Source of the DNA: Diphasiastrum complanatum
Lineage: Eukaryota; Streptophyta; Lycopodiopsida; Lycopodiales; Lycopodiaceae
Direction of reading: 5' to 3'
Length of the DNA stretch: 64,000 bases
NCBI GenBank assembly: GCA_029204225.1
Contig: CM055109.1
Coordinates: 5,151,053 to 5,215,052, forward strand
The translations under genes were made by a program, and so were the position numbers. This document shows positions 1 through 11,405 of the stretch, in pieces. Under the pieces are notes generated by a model that saw nothing but the letters and a program-made list of their open reading frames with translations, was not told the origin of the DNA and made no database searches. Numbering within the stretch: position 1 is the stretch's first letter; every line of letters begins with the position of its first letter.

Positions 1-1598
1 GTGGTTCCAGCATGATCAATTCAGATTACTATCAAAGGTCTTATATGTTCCTAAACTCTCTACAAATCTGTTATCAGTAAGTAGAACATAAGGTAGAATT
101 CGGATCTAATCAATGCAAAATTATTGATAGGAGTGATAAGATCCTTGCACTCGACAAGAGTTACTTATATGGATTGGTACATTGTTATTCTGAGTCTAGT
201 CAAGTCTTGAAAACCTCTGTTTTAGTCAATAAAACATTACTATGACATCATGACTTAGGAGACTTGAAGTATGCATCTGTTTTGAACATGTCCAGACAAT
301 CCACGGTTCTTGATCTCGACTATCCTTCTGGTAAGGTCGATCTCCCTGTATGTCATAGCTGCATCTTTGGAAAACAGACTAGGATTTCTTTTAGGTCAAA
401 CCATAGACATGCAACAAAAGATCTGTAGATATTGTTCATACACATATATGTGGACCTATGCAAACTCCTTCATTGCTAGATGCAAAGTATTTCATTACCT
501 TTATTGACGAATTCTCCATAAGAACAGTTGTTTATTTCATTAAACAGAAACTCGAGGCTTTCATCAAATTCAAACAATTCAAAGAGCGTGCTGAGAATCA
601 AATTGACAAACGAATCAAAGAATTGAGGTCAGATAATATGGAAGAATACATCTCCATCGAATTCAAGGAGTATTGCCTTAACAACAACATTGAGCAACAA
701 TACATTACCTCCTATTTGCCTCAATCAAATGGTTTTGCTAAGAGAAAGAACGTAACTTTAGTTGAATCAACAAAGTGCATGTTATCACATGCGACACTTT
801 CGAAGTGCTTTTGGGCTGAAGCTATTTCAACAACAGCCTATATTTAGAATAGATGTCCTACTAAAGATCTCTCAGACAAAATACCATTCGAAGTTTGGAC
901 ATGTACTAAATCTTTTTTTATCAAACCTACGAGTTTTTGGATGTATTGCTTTTGCGCAGATACCTCGTGATCTCAGGAAGAAGCTCAACTTCCAGAGTAT
1001 CAAATGTGTTTTCATCAGCTACACTACTTCAGATCAAGCCTACAAGTTGTTCAATCCCATCGAGTCGAAGATATTCACTAGCCGGGATGTCATCTTCATC
1101 GAAGATCAGTTTCAAGACCTCAAAGGAAAGGGCAGTCCCCATGTAGCCGACCTATCAGATTCTTCTGACACTTTGAACTTTCCAGTTCTGCAGGCGATTA
1201 TTCCTATTGAAGGTCCAAGCTCTTCTACTTTTGATGAATAACATCATAGTAGCTATGGACTATTGCACCAAATGGGCTTAAGCAAGAGCTGTTCGCAATG
1301 CTGACGCTCGACAAATCAGAAGATGATGATGTTGCAGATTAGCAACTACAGTATGATGGAAATGATCAACTTCCTCTATTACCCAAAAGATCATCAAGGA
1401 CTAGCAGACCACCTAATCGGTATATCGACGAGTCTGCAGCTTACCTTGTTTAGGAACCAACGACTGTCCAAGAGGCACTCGGATAGCCTGATTCAGATCT
1501 CTGGAAAGAAGCTATGGATAAAGAGTATTCATCTCTTATCAAGAACCAAACATGGACAATTGTCAAATTACCTGCTAGCAGAAATGTAGCTGATTGCA
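1..1598 (+). pseudogene. copia-1 protease end, GAG_pre-integrase and integrase (broken)
   Basis: Left-truncated Ty1/copia polyprotein remnant. The first 80 bases read KVLYVPKLSTNLLS, the end of the protease region. About 140-330 carries the GAG_pre-integrase block (KSYLYGLVHCYS). 458-847 is the integrase core, with aspartates in YFITFIDEFS and LRSDNMEEY, but the catalytic glutamate expected in a GVAERKN-type motif is Lys here (NGFAKRKNV). The frame shifts near 840; 870-1230 continues the integrase C-terminus (LRVFGCIAFAQIP, SRDVIFIEDQ). An acidic linker before RT resumes around 1317-1598 (LWKEAMDKEYSSLIKNQ). Several stops and frameshifts: a dead copy. The element's 5' LTR and gag lie left of the window. 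Confidence 0.88.
1240..1312 (+). mobile_element. gypsy-type integrase patch inside copia-1
   Basis: Between the copia-1 integrase C-terminus (ending near 1238) and its pre-RT linker (resuming near 1317), about 73 bases read IIVAMDYCTKWA then, after a stop, ARAVRNADAR. This is the integrase core of a Ty3/gypsy element; the gypsy element in this same window reads IIVAMDYLTKWVEAKAVRV at 41985-42045. Copia and gypsy integrases are not alignable at this level, so it is a foreign segment, not divergence. It lies in the plus orientation. Confidence 0.7.
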
Positions 1599-1599
1599 A

Positions 1600-2244
1600 A
1601 GGATATTCAAAGTGAAGTACAATGCATATGGAAGCATCAACAGCAGAAAGGTGTGAAAGATTCAACTAGTTTCATCCATTTTGCTATATTTCCATATTTG
1701 GCATATTGAGGCCAAAACTTGTTTTAGACTTAGAAGTTGACTTTTCAAAGTTCATTGGTCTAAATTTCATTTGAATAAACATTTTTTGAAAGTGTGGGAA
1801 AGTTAGAATGCAATTTTGAGTAGATTCAAATTTGTGTTATTGCTAACCAAGTTAGATGTGTTGCAAGGGAGCAAATTTCTATTCAAGAGGTTTGGCACAA
1901 AAGGATGGGACACCTCAACTTCAAGTCATTGGAGGTAATGGCAAGGAAAAAGATTGTGATTGGTCTTCCAAGTTTCGTAAGTGATTTATACATGGTTTTC
2001 TTGGGTTCTACTATCCATTGGTACACTATCTTGGTGATTGCTTGCAATTCTATGTGTAGAATGATCTATATTTGCTATTTTTGGATCCACACATGTGAAA
2101 TATAGTTTCATTCAAGTTTGATCAAGTTCTATTGGTGTTTGCATCTCATTCTTTGTGTAGATGCTGATTTTTCTACATTGGTGAGATTGGTAGTGTATTT
2201 CTCTTTCTAACCAAAGATCATTCAAGTAGATTGGATCTTAAGGA
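1600..2244 (+). mobile_element. insert splitting copia-1, with displaced GAG_pre-integrase module
   Basis: The copia-1 pre-RT linker stops near 1600 (ending in SRNVADCKGYSK) and RT resumes near 2245, so this segment interrupts the element. At 1885-1980 it encodes VWHKRMGHLNFKSLEV, a typical copia GAG_pre-integrase motif that should lie upstream of integrase. The rest is AT-rich and unassigned. It is probably a scrap of a second copia element. Confidence 0.6.
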
Positions 2245-3659
2245 TCGGAACTCTTTCACAAAAGGCACGACTTGTCACCAGAGGATTTTCTCAGGTATAC
2301 AATGTCGATTACACTGAGACCTTCAGCCGAGTAGTCAAACATTCTTCTATTTGACTTTGCTATCATTTGCCGCTGCAGCAGATTTGGAAATACATCAAAT
2401 GGATGTACAAACAACATATCTCAATGGAGTTATTGAAGAAGACATTTACATGGTACAACTCAAAGGTTATATTATCGAGAGTAAACATAATCATGTGTGT
2501 AAACTCCATAAGACACTTTATGGCTTGAAACAATCTGCTCGAGCATCGTTTCAAAGGATCAATGCTTTCCTTATTGATCATGGCTACACACCAAGCTCTT
2601 CAAATTCGAATGTCTACTTCAAAGCAGTGCAGTAGTCTTATATCATTGTCACTTTATACATGGATTATACATTGCTTTTCAAGAACAATACCAATCTGAT
2701 ACAAGAAGCCAAGACAATGCTATCTTTTGAATTTGATGTGACCGATTTGGGCGAAGCTCATTTCTGCCTTGGTATACAAATCCACAGAGACAGAAAACAG
2801 AAGTTGGACTACATTACATAATAGAGACACATCTACAACATGTTAGTCAGATATAATCTGATGAATTGAAAGTTAGCTCTCTCACCAATGGAACCAAAAC
2901 TCAAATTGTCAAAGGACCAATGTCCCCAAACAATTCATGAGAAGCAACAGATGCGTGAATATCCTTACCATTCTATTATAAGATCTCTTATGTACGCCAT
3001 GATCTGTACCAGGCCAAACATAGCTTTTGCGGTCAGCTCTCTCAGTCAGTATATGACTAATCCTTGTATAACACATTGGAAGGCTCTTATCAGAGTCACG
3101 AGATATCTTCAAGCTGCTATGGACTTTTGCATTTGTTATGGAGCAGTCAATAATGACAAACTCAATTTACTAAGTGGTTATACAGTTGTAAGTTGGGCAG
3201 GAGATGTAGACACTCATAAATCCACTTTTAGATTTACATTCTTCCTCAACAATGGTCCAATTTCCTGGAACAGTCACAAGCAGTTTTCAATAGCTCTATC
3301 TTCCACTAAGTCAGAGTATATAACAGCCTCTCAAGCTACAAAGAAAGCAATTTGGTTGAGAAACTTACTCTCAAAAATCGGTCTGAATTAATATGCTCCA
3401 ACAACATTATTTTGTGATAATCAAAGTGCCATTGCTTTATCAACCAATCCTATCTTTCATTCTAGGAGTAAGCACATTGAATTGAGGTATCATTTCATCA
3501 TAAGCAAAGTTCTCAATGAAGAGGTCAGATTGTAGTACTGTAGAACGCAAGATATGACAACAAATGTTTTTACCAAAGCATTAAGTTTGGAATCACACAG
3601 AAGATTCTCTGTAGAACTAAGTTTGAAGGTCAAGGCATTCAAGGATTCAAATTAAGGGG
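2245..3659 (+). pseudogene. copia-1 reverse transcriptase and RNase H (broken)
   Basis: Starts at KARLVTRGFSQVYNVDYTETF near 2262. 2351-2635 gives IHQMDVQTTYLNGVIEEDIY and LHKTLYGLKQSARA, canonical copia RT blocks. The catalytic box near 2650-2680 is YMDY instead of YVDD, and the frame carries stops at 2635 and near 2820. 2888-3391 carries the RT tail (RPNIAFAVSSLSQYM) and RNase H (ALSSTKSEYITAS); 3400-3655 has DNQSAIALSTNPIFHSRSKHIE and the C-terminus. A G-rich tract directly before 3662 is the likely polypurine tract. Confidence 0.9.
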
Positions 3660-3661
3660 GA

Positions 3662-4600
<939 letters not shown>

Positions 4601-5215
4601 AAGTATTTGTCTGATAATTCAATGCTTAATTGTTTGGCTATGTAATCAATGTAGTACTGATGATTTCAAAGTTGGTTACTATAAGTTCAAATGTGATTTC
4701 TATCACTATTATTTGTTTGAAATTGATAGGCGTAGTCATGGATTGTGAAAGAGCAAGATAGTTTATTCCGCCATGCACGAAAAGTTTTCTTTCTAGACAC
4801 TCGAATTATTTTCATTCGTTTCTTTTCGAGTTAGACCTATCTTTTGCACACCATCTTTTCGACACAATAAGCTGAACATTCATGTTAAGCCTATACTTAA
4901 GATAACATTGGCATGCAAATATATAAGCACTATCAAACCATCATAGAGAAGGTTAAGCACACAACAAATAGCAAACCTAGAGATATTATCATAATACCAT
5001 GATAACCTATGATTTTTTTTTCTTACTTAGATATTGCTTTAGCGAAAGCTAATATATAAGATATTGATCCTTAGAGTGTTAATAAACTTATAATCCCACC
5101 TGATCTAAAATGGATATACCAACAAGAAGATTTGTAGCAAAATAATATTGATTTCCTATCAAGAAGTTGGAAATAAGGACCTTAAGCTCCACCTTTTGAT
5201 CCAACTACAAGCCTT
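4601..5215. other. unassigned AT-rich DNA
   Basis: No coding block or RNA gene is recognised. Some of the left part may still belong to the copia-1 LTR. Confidence 0.5.
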
Positions 5216-5700
5216 GCTCTGATACCAATGTAAATTCCATCCAAGAAATTTGCTTACAAGTACATTGAACGGACACCTAGGAGCCAAACATCAACCAAGT
5301 GGAAGCTTAAGATCAATACACAAAAGCTTTTCCGTAAGCTACAATATATGAATGCTTGATGAAGAGGAAGAGATTGTTAACAAAAAATTGAAAGCCAAGA
5401 ATAAGGAATGTGGATCCCTATATGGGAGTATATATGCCCCAAGAGTGCCCATGCACTCTTCCTCTTGAGTGACTTTAACTTCAAAGTTAAAGTTAAAGTG
5501 CCCATGTAGTAGGCACTTTAATTCAATATGAGAGTCACTTTAACTTCGTTTTTACTTATGTTGCAACTCCTCAATAACAAAAAGTTCAACCAGTTGTAAT
5601 ACATGATTTTTGACAACCATCTACTTCATGTGCTAATCATTAATATTTTTCCAATTTTGAAGAGGTATAGCCTCCACCAAAAAAATCTCCACGAGACATT
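5216..5700 (-). mobile_element. copia-type LTR with primer-binding site (remnant)
   Basis: On the minus strand 5227-5216 reads TGGTATCAGAGC, the classic plant primer-binding site complementary to initiator tRNA-Met. Directly before it, after a one-base spacer, the upstream sequence ends in TTTACA, a proper LTR 3' end. The LTR therefore runs rightward from 5229; its other end is uncertain (a TGT start near 5697 is plausible). It includes a TATA-like stretch near 5430 on the minus strand. No internal coding region remains beside it. Confidence 0.6.
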
Positions 5701-6213
5701 ATGGCTAAGGTAGTTAATAAAGATTTGCATTATGTTCAAATTTTTTTAGAACCATCTTCTATGATAACATAATCTGCATCACTTTGTCTTTGAATCATAT
5801 TTTTCATTTTGGAATAAATTACGTTAAAGTCATATCTTAAATATGGACATTCGATAAGAATTTTATTTTTTTAGACATGTTGAACTTATCAAATTTTTGT
5901 AATGTCAATTAAGGAGCGTGCTTGAAATACGTTATTTTTTAATCTATTTTTGTCCTTCCACCTTGTACAAATACACTCTACAATAGCCTACAACTTATTT
6001 TAACTTTTTTTTTAAAAGATAGTCTTACAAATTGAACACTTTATATTTTTGTGAATTCTTTTGAAATAAAATTATATGTTTGTAGATTGATACTATTTCT
6101 TGAACAATCACAACCAACGTTGTTTAAGATCCATAGATTTACATTACATCTTGATCAAATAATTATAATGTTGTTCAAGTTTTGCATATTTGCTTGAAAT
6201 TTAGAATGGATAA
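5701..6213. other. unassigned AT-rich DNA
   Basis: Nothing recognised: no long reading frame, no repeat unit, no RNA gene motif. Confidence 0.5.
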
Positions 6214-6868
6214 TGTGAAATTCTCACACGTGTGGGGACAACCCAAATGTGTGATTGATCTCCTAAGATGTGGGTGATTGCACAAAGATCAAGCTATAGA
6301 TTGATTTCAAGATCTATCTCACAAATTTAAGGCAAGAGCACATAGAAACATGCATAAATCATTCACCAAAGTCCATCACATGTGTGGGAAATTCATGATG
6401 AAAAAATGCTTGCTCTTGGGTAGAGAGAGAATCCAAGTACATGCTCTCGGGTAGAGAGAGAAAGCAAGAAAAATCCTAAGTCTAGAAACTCTCAAGATCT
6501 CCAAAAAACTTTGTGTAGAATCACTCTCTCCCACTCTCTAATAGTGAATTGAGCTCCAAGACGTGTAGTCCACTTGCAATATGATTGGACCTCTTACATA
6601 TCTCCTCCTAATTTGATTGGTCTAGTGACATAAGGACCCTTGATTATGATTGGACCAATTTCATGGATCTTTTACTTTTGATTGGTCACGTGATTTCATG
6701 ACAACACATAGGAAAGTGTCGTTATCCCTCTACCATCACGCCTTGTGTAAGAAGCCTAACCTACCTTGAGCTACATCACACACCAACATTGGCCTAGTCA
6801 CCTTCTAACATTTGTGCATGGGGGGTAGAAAAGTCAAAGTACCTCCCAAACTCAAGATTAAGGCCTAT
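6214..6868 (-). mobile_element. solo LTR, copia-2/-3 family
   Basis: In reverse complement this matches the LTRs ending copia-2 (20737-21473) and copia-3 (60433-61020). Shared blocks include the terminal ACACGTGTGA segment, the GATCTCCTAAG block, the TCTCTCTACCC stretch and the inverted form of the GGTAGAGGGCTAG block. The 5' start of the LTR (right side, near 6868) differs from the family start and seems lost where the next element begins. No coding sequence is attached. Confidence 0.65.
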
Positions 6869-6876
6869 TGACCAAA

Positions 6877-7357
6877 ATTTATTTGGACATATAGGCCAAA
6901 ATTGGCTATTTTAGGCTACTGGTGCCCTAAAATTGGGCCGTAAGTTCTAGAGACAGGAGAGAGAGTCATCTCTCTCACCTATATTAGGCTGAAATTCATG
7001 GAGAACAGGTTGGATAAACTTATTGTATTGTTGAGAGAGATCAATAGATCATTGTCACAGTTTCTTCCTCCATTGTGAGCATTGCTTTGTGCATTGTCTT
7101 CAAGCTTTTGTATATGATCCTAAGAGGCTTCCAAAAGTGGTAGGCTACTGCTGTAGGGCTGGTATGCTGCTGTTTTTGGCTGCCATCAGTACCTTTTATT
7201 GGCTTCTTTTTTTTCTCTTGAATGCTTTGTCAAGTTCATGTGTATCAAAAGTAGCATTAGGATGCTTTGCCATTTCTAGCTTTTGTAGCTTGTTGTGCAA
7301 AGATTTTAGCCAAGTATTTTGGGAGTTTGGATCCATTAAAGATCCAATTTTTGCACA
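6877..7357 (+). repeat. 5' LTR of the short copia derivative
   Basis: Near-identical to 9816-10287 from TTATTTGGACATATAGGCC to the CACA end. The first two bases differ from the TG of the 3' copy, so the extreme 5' end is altered or lost next to the solo LTR on its left. The cysteine-rich frame at 7089-7436 lies inside the LTR and recurs in the other copy; it is not treated as a gene. Confidence 0.85.
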
Positions 7358-7369
7358 TGGTATCAGAAC
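7358..7369 (+). promoter_or_regulatory. primer-binding site (tRNA-Met type)
   Basis: TGGTATCAGAAC directly abuts the LTR end CACA. It matches the plant copia primer site for initiator tRNA-Met (TGGTATCAGAGC) apart from the penultimate base. Confidence 0.8.
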
Positions 7370-8515
7370 TAGTTGGTTATTATTTTTAGTAAGGTTTCCA
7401 TTTATGGTAATATTTGGATGTTTGATCAAGTTCTAGCATGATTATGCATTATACTGTTGATCAAATCTTACTAACCTTTGTTTTGTGAGTTGAACTTGTG
7501 GATCAAAGGCATATTTCAGGTCTATTGAAGATTAGAGGCTGATAAGAAGCTATTTTGGATCAGATCATAACACCTAATCATTTGTTGATTGTGAGGCTTG
7601 TGCATATTCAATACTAACAATGTTCTGTTCAATCTATTGTTGACAATCTCCACTTTTGTGGATGAACACTCTCTTTTGTGGATGAACACTCTCCTTAAGT
7701 AGATGAACCTTCTCCTTAAGTGGATGACAAATACTCTTTGAGTGATTTTGTATTTCTCCAAAAGGCTGACCAAAGCTCCCACTTGGATGAAAGATCCCCT
7801 TTTGGGTGAATAGATTGTCAGCAATCTTTTGCATAAATTTTGGTGTACTTTGTTGAGCATGTAAGTAACTCTCCTTATGTAATTTGATTGGAGCATTTGA
7901 TGGAAGGTTTTAACCATTATTCAAATGTGTTTTCAGGTTTTTAACAGGTTGAGGAACATTCTCATGTGAAGTGATCTTAAATCTACATCTAAACACCAAG
8001 ATTTGACAAGCTAGTGAAGCTAGTCTTGTGATTCACTAAGTGTGCTCTTTCATTCACCTCTAAAGCTTGTATTTATCATTTGATGGAGTTTATAAACTTT
8101 TAGAAGTGTGGTTTACATGTGATTTTATAGGTTGAATCAATATCTTAGTGTGTTGATCATATGTTGATCAAGTTTGTTCAATTCTAGGTATTCTTGACAG
8201 CCTAGTCTTGTGTATTTTCTAAGAATGCAAGTAACTCTTCACATCATAACTTGATTTGGTCACTTGCTGGAAAGTTTGAGAGATTAAGCAAGAGCGTGTT
8301 CAGGTTGGTTTGAGTTTGTAATCCATTCTTAGTGTGTGCAAAGTGTTGCATGTGTTTCAATCTTCCTTTCTATGTTTGGAAACCAGCCAGGTTCAAGATA
8401 GAAGTGTTTTAGGGTCCTAGATCTTCTGAGATCTCCTTATCCATTATTTTTTGAGAGGAAAGTGAGTGCTAGGTGCATTAGGACAGAGCCTAAAAGTTGA
8501 AGAATCATTATATTC
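7370..8515 (+). other. untranslated leader of the short copia derivative
   Basis: About 1.1 kb between primer site and gag start. At 7655-7735 there are four degenerate tandem units built on GTGGATGAACACTCTC. Two related segments, near 7858-7910 and 8222-8275 (AAGTAACTCT...TTGATTGG), look like an old duplication. No reading frame of interest. Confidence 0.55.
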
Positions 8516-9790
8516 ATGGCTTCCAATGGTGGGATCATGTTAGAAACTAATGATAGGTTGAGTTCATCAAACTACTCTACCTAGAAAGTGAGGATGGAAT
8601 CCTTACTTGAGTTGAATGAACTCATGGACATAGTTGCAGGAACTGAATAGAGACCAACCGCAGCTCAAGAGCAACAAAGGTTTGATAAGAAGGCTAAAAG
8701 GGCTCTTCATATCATTAAAATGAATGTTACCAATGAACTTCTCAAGGAAGTTGGTAAGTGTCAAAGTGCAAGTGAGGCATGGAATGCCTTGAAGAAACTC
8801 TTTGAATCAAAGTCCACATCTAAGGTATTGACCCTTAATATTTTATAGTAGACAAAGAGAGGGAGAAAGTGCTCATGCATTTGTCTTGAGGGTTAAGTCT
8901 TTAAGTGATGATCTAGCATGCATTGATGAAAGCATAAAAGATGGTGAAATAGTCCAGGTTATGTTGAATGGTTTGCTAGATGAACATGCTAACCTTGTGA
9001 AAAGTTTTGCCATTCAAAGAGTCTTGCCAAGTGTGGTTGACTTGCAAGAAATCTTATTGGCTGAAGAACATAGGCTGCAATCAAAGCTTGATGGTGCATC
9101 CTTGCAAGGTGGAGGTGAAGAGGCTTTCTTCACAAAAGGCAAAGTCAAAGACAAAAGTAAAGGCAAAGGAAAATGGTCCAAAGGTGGTAATTCGGATCAT
9201 GATGATCACTCTTCCTCCTCCTCTTCTACTTCTTTTAGAAAGAAAGATAAGTCAAAGTTGAAGTGCTTTTATTGTGGGATAAAAGGTCATTTTGCTAATG
9301 AATGTCATAAGAAGAAAAGAGAGCAAGGTGAGAGGCAAGGAAATCTAGCAATAGATGAAGAAGAGGATAACATTTCTGAATATCTTGTTATGACTTCAAG
9401 TTTGCTTGCACATATAGATGGGAATGATCCTTGGTGGATTGGTAGTGGAGCCTCATCTCACATGACAAGGCATAAGGAATACTTTTCATCCTTATTGTCT
9501 TATGAGGGAGAGAGCAACATCATCTATATTGCAAATGATGGTCAATGTGACATCAAAGGCATAGGCACAATTCCTATTTCTCTTTCAACAAATAGGAATG
9601 CTAATCTTGAATCACTAAGAACTTGCTTAGTGTTAATCAAATGATTGACAAGGGGCTTGATGTTGAGTTCATTGGAGATGCTTGTTTGATAAGTAAGTGT
9701 GGATCCTTGATTGCTAAAGGAAGAAGGCATGGTAAACTCTCAAACTAGATGCATGTGTGATCTCTAAGAATAAGAAGTCCCAAACTTCAA
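8516..9790 (+). pseudogene. copia gag and protease (broken, catalytic Asp lost)
   Basis: ATG at 8516 starts MASNGGIMLETNDRLSSSNY, a UBN2-type copia gag N-terminus, with a stop soon after. A frameshift near 8848 leads into 8886-9644. That frame holds the gag C-terminal helices, a Lys/Ser-rich linker, an intact CCHC zinc knuckle (CFYCGIKGHFANEC, about 9263-9305) and the protease start. The protease active site reads WWIGSGASSHMT where D-S-G-A-S is expected, so the catalytic Asp is Gly. A further frameshift near 9630 leads to MIDKGLDVEFIGDACLI, the copia segment before GAG_pre-integrase. Confidence 0.88.
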
Positions 9791-9815
9791 GACCTTCGAA
9801 ATGACACCAAAATCA

Positions 9816-10287
9816 TGTTATTTGGACATATAGGCCAAAATTGGCTATTTTAGGCTACTAGTGCCCTAAAATTGGGTCCTAAGTTCTAGAGAGAGGAGAG
9901 AGAGTCATATCTCTCACCTATATAGGTTGAAATTTGTGGAGAACAGGTTGGAGAAACTTATTGTACTGTTGAGAGAGATCAATAGATCATTGTCACAGTT
10001 TCTTCCTCCATTGTGAGCATTGCTTTCTGTATTGTCTTCAAGATTTTGTGTATGATCCTAAGAGGCTTCCAAAAGTGGTAGGCTGTTGTTGCAGGGCTGG
10101 TGTTTTTGTTTTTGGCTGCCATCAGTACCTTTTATTATCTTCTTCTCTTGAATGCTTTGTCAAGTTCATGTGTATCAAAGGTAGCATTAGGATGCTTTGC
10201 CATTTCTAGCTTTTGTAGCTTGTTGTGCAAAGATCTTAGCCAAGTATTTTGGGAGTTTGGATCCATTCAAGATCCATTTTTTTCACA
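9816..10287 (+). repeat. 3' LTR of the short copia derivative
   Basis: Starts TGTTATTTGGACATATAGG and ends TTTTTTTCACA, aligned throughout with 6877-7357 with scattered substitutions and a few small indels. The five bases after it are ACATG; no matching duplication is left on the damaged 5' side. Confidence 0.85.
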
Positions 10288-11185
10288 ACATGCTCCACAC
10301 ATGTGATATTTCACTATGTACATGATATTGCAAAAGATCAAGCTAGATTTTGCCTATTTTTCACACTCCTCAAAAACTAGCTTGATGAGATACTAGATCA
10401 AACAAAAAAATTTGAGATACTTCTTGAGTGGATCCTGTGGTATGAAAATGATGTGAAGACCAGCCAAAGGACATTTGGGTGCAGCCAATTCATCATTTCC
10501 ATGAAAGGAGTTCTTTGATGGAAATCCAATACCACCTTCCTTGATGAACATTCCACCATATTTACAACTTTTCCTTCGATTCCTTCCAAGCTTGAAGAAA
10601 ACCTTTGGCTTGAAAGCTCCTCTTCTTTGAAAATAACTGCACCATAATGATGGAAACTTGAGACCTCCATGCCTCATAATGACCATAAAGATCAAGATCA
10701 CAAAATAGGCAAGAGTGTTGATTATCAAGATTTTGCATTCTAGCTTGACTAGTTTACAAGCTATGAACTTTTTGCATGATAGATCTAATATTGATATCAA
10801 AGGCTATCTTGATCTTATTGTCGCTACATACTTGCACAAGTATGTAACTATCCTTTGTCGATGATTCACTTAATCTCATGAGAAGTTTACAAATTGCCTC
10901 ACAAAATGAAAAAAACATGATTTTTCACACTATGAATGAAAATCTCATTCTTGCTCTTACAAGATCCAAGAGCATACATTTGATGACACAAGAACTTGCT
11001 TTATAAATGATTTAGAACCTTTTCTAAGCCATTAATGACACAAAAAAAGTCCTTACAAGAGGCATGATAAAAAACTAGCACTGCCTCACTTGAACTTTGA
11101 GATGTAGAAATCTCATCATGAGCAAAAGTGGATGTGTTGGAGTAGATACCACCTGAAATTTGCCCCTCGTTCCCATGAATTGTGA
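10288..11185. other. unassigned DNA, one open minus frame
   Basis: A minus-strand frame at 10393-10800 (135 codons) has no domain I recognise and no convincing splice or start context. It may be degraded leader or linker of the copia scrap at 11186-11405, which lies on the same strand. Confidence 0.3.
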
Positions 11186-11405
11186 GCCACATAGACTCAT
11201 CCTTGCCTCTTGAAAATCTCCTTGGCATCATGAGTTGGGATGACTCCTCCTCAAGCCTTGGTCTTTCTCCATCATGCACTTGGATTGTTGGTAGATATGA
11301 GGATCTCACCATCATCCTCTTGATAGAGATGAGAATTTCCTTACTCCTTACATGCAAAGGAATATTCACAAAGCATATGGATCTAAAGATCTCCAAAGTA
11401 TCGAC
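11186..11405 (-). pseudogene. degenerate copia integrase C-terminus
   Basis: Minus-strand reading gives TLEIFRSICFVNIPLHVRSK, resembling the integrase C-terminal block of copia-2 (LRVFGTICFSHIPLETRKK). It is followed by a linker ending RLEEESSQLMMPRRFSRGKD, resembling the copia-2 linker RFEEENPRVSYTPRRTSRER. Order and spacing agree with copia, but identity is low. Confidence 0.5.

Larger units (their letters stand above)
6877..10287 (+). mobile_element. short copia derivative: LTR-PBS-gag-protease-LTR, no pol
   Basis: Two direct repeats of about 475 bp (6877-7357 and 9816-10287) flank a tRNA-Met type primer site, a 1.1 kb leader and a gag-protease frame. Integrase, RT and RNase H are absent; the protease frame stops near 9740 and the 3' LTR begins 75 bases later. 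This is the structure of an internally deleted, non-autonomous copia element that would depend on a relative for movement. Gag is itself broken. A family relation to copia-2, -3 and -4 is suggested by the gag sequence. Confidence 0.85.

Noticed and set aside
7089-7436. Cysteine-rich 115-codon frame and its relative at 10100-10306
   Set aside because: Both are inside the two LTR copies of the same element; duplicated only because the LTR is.
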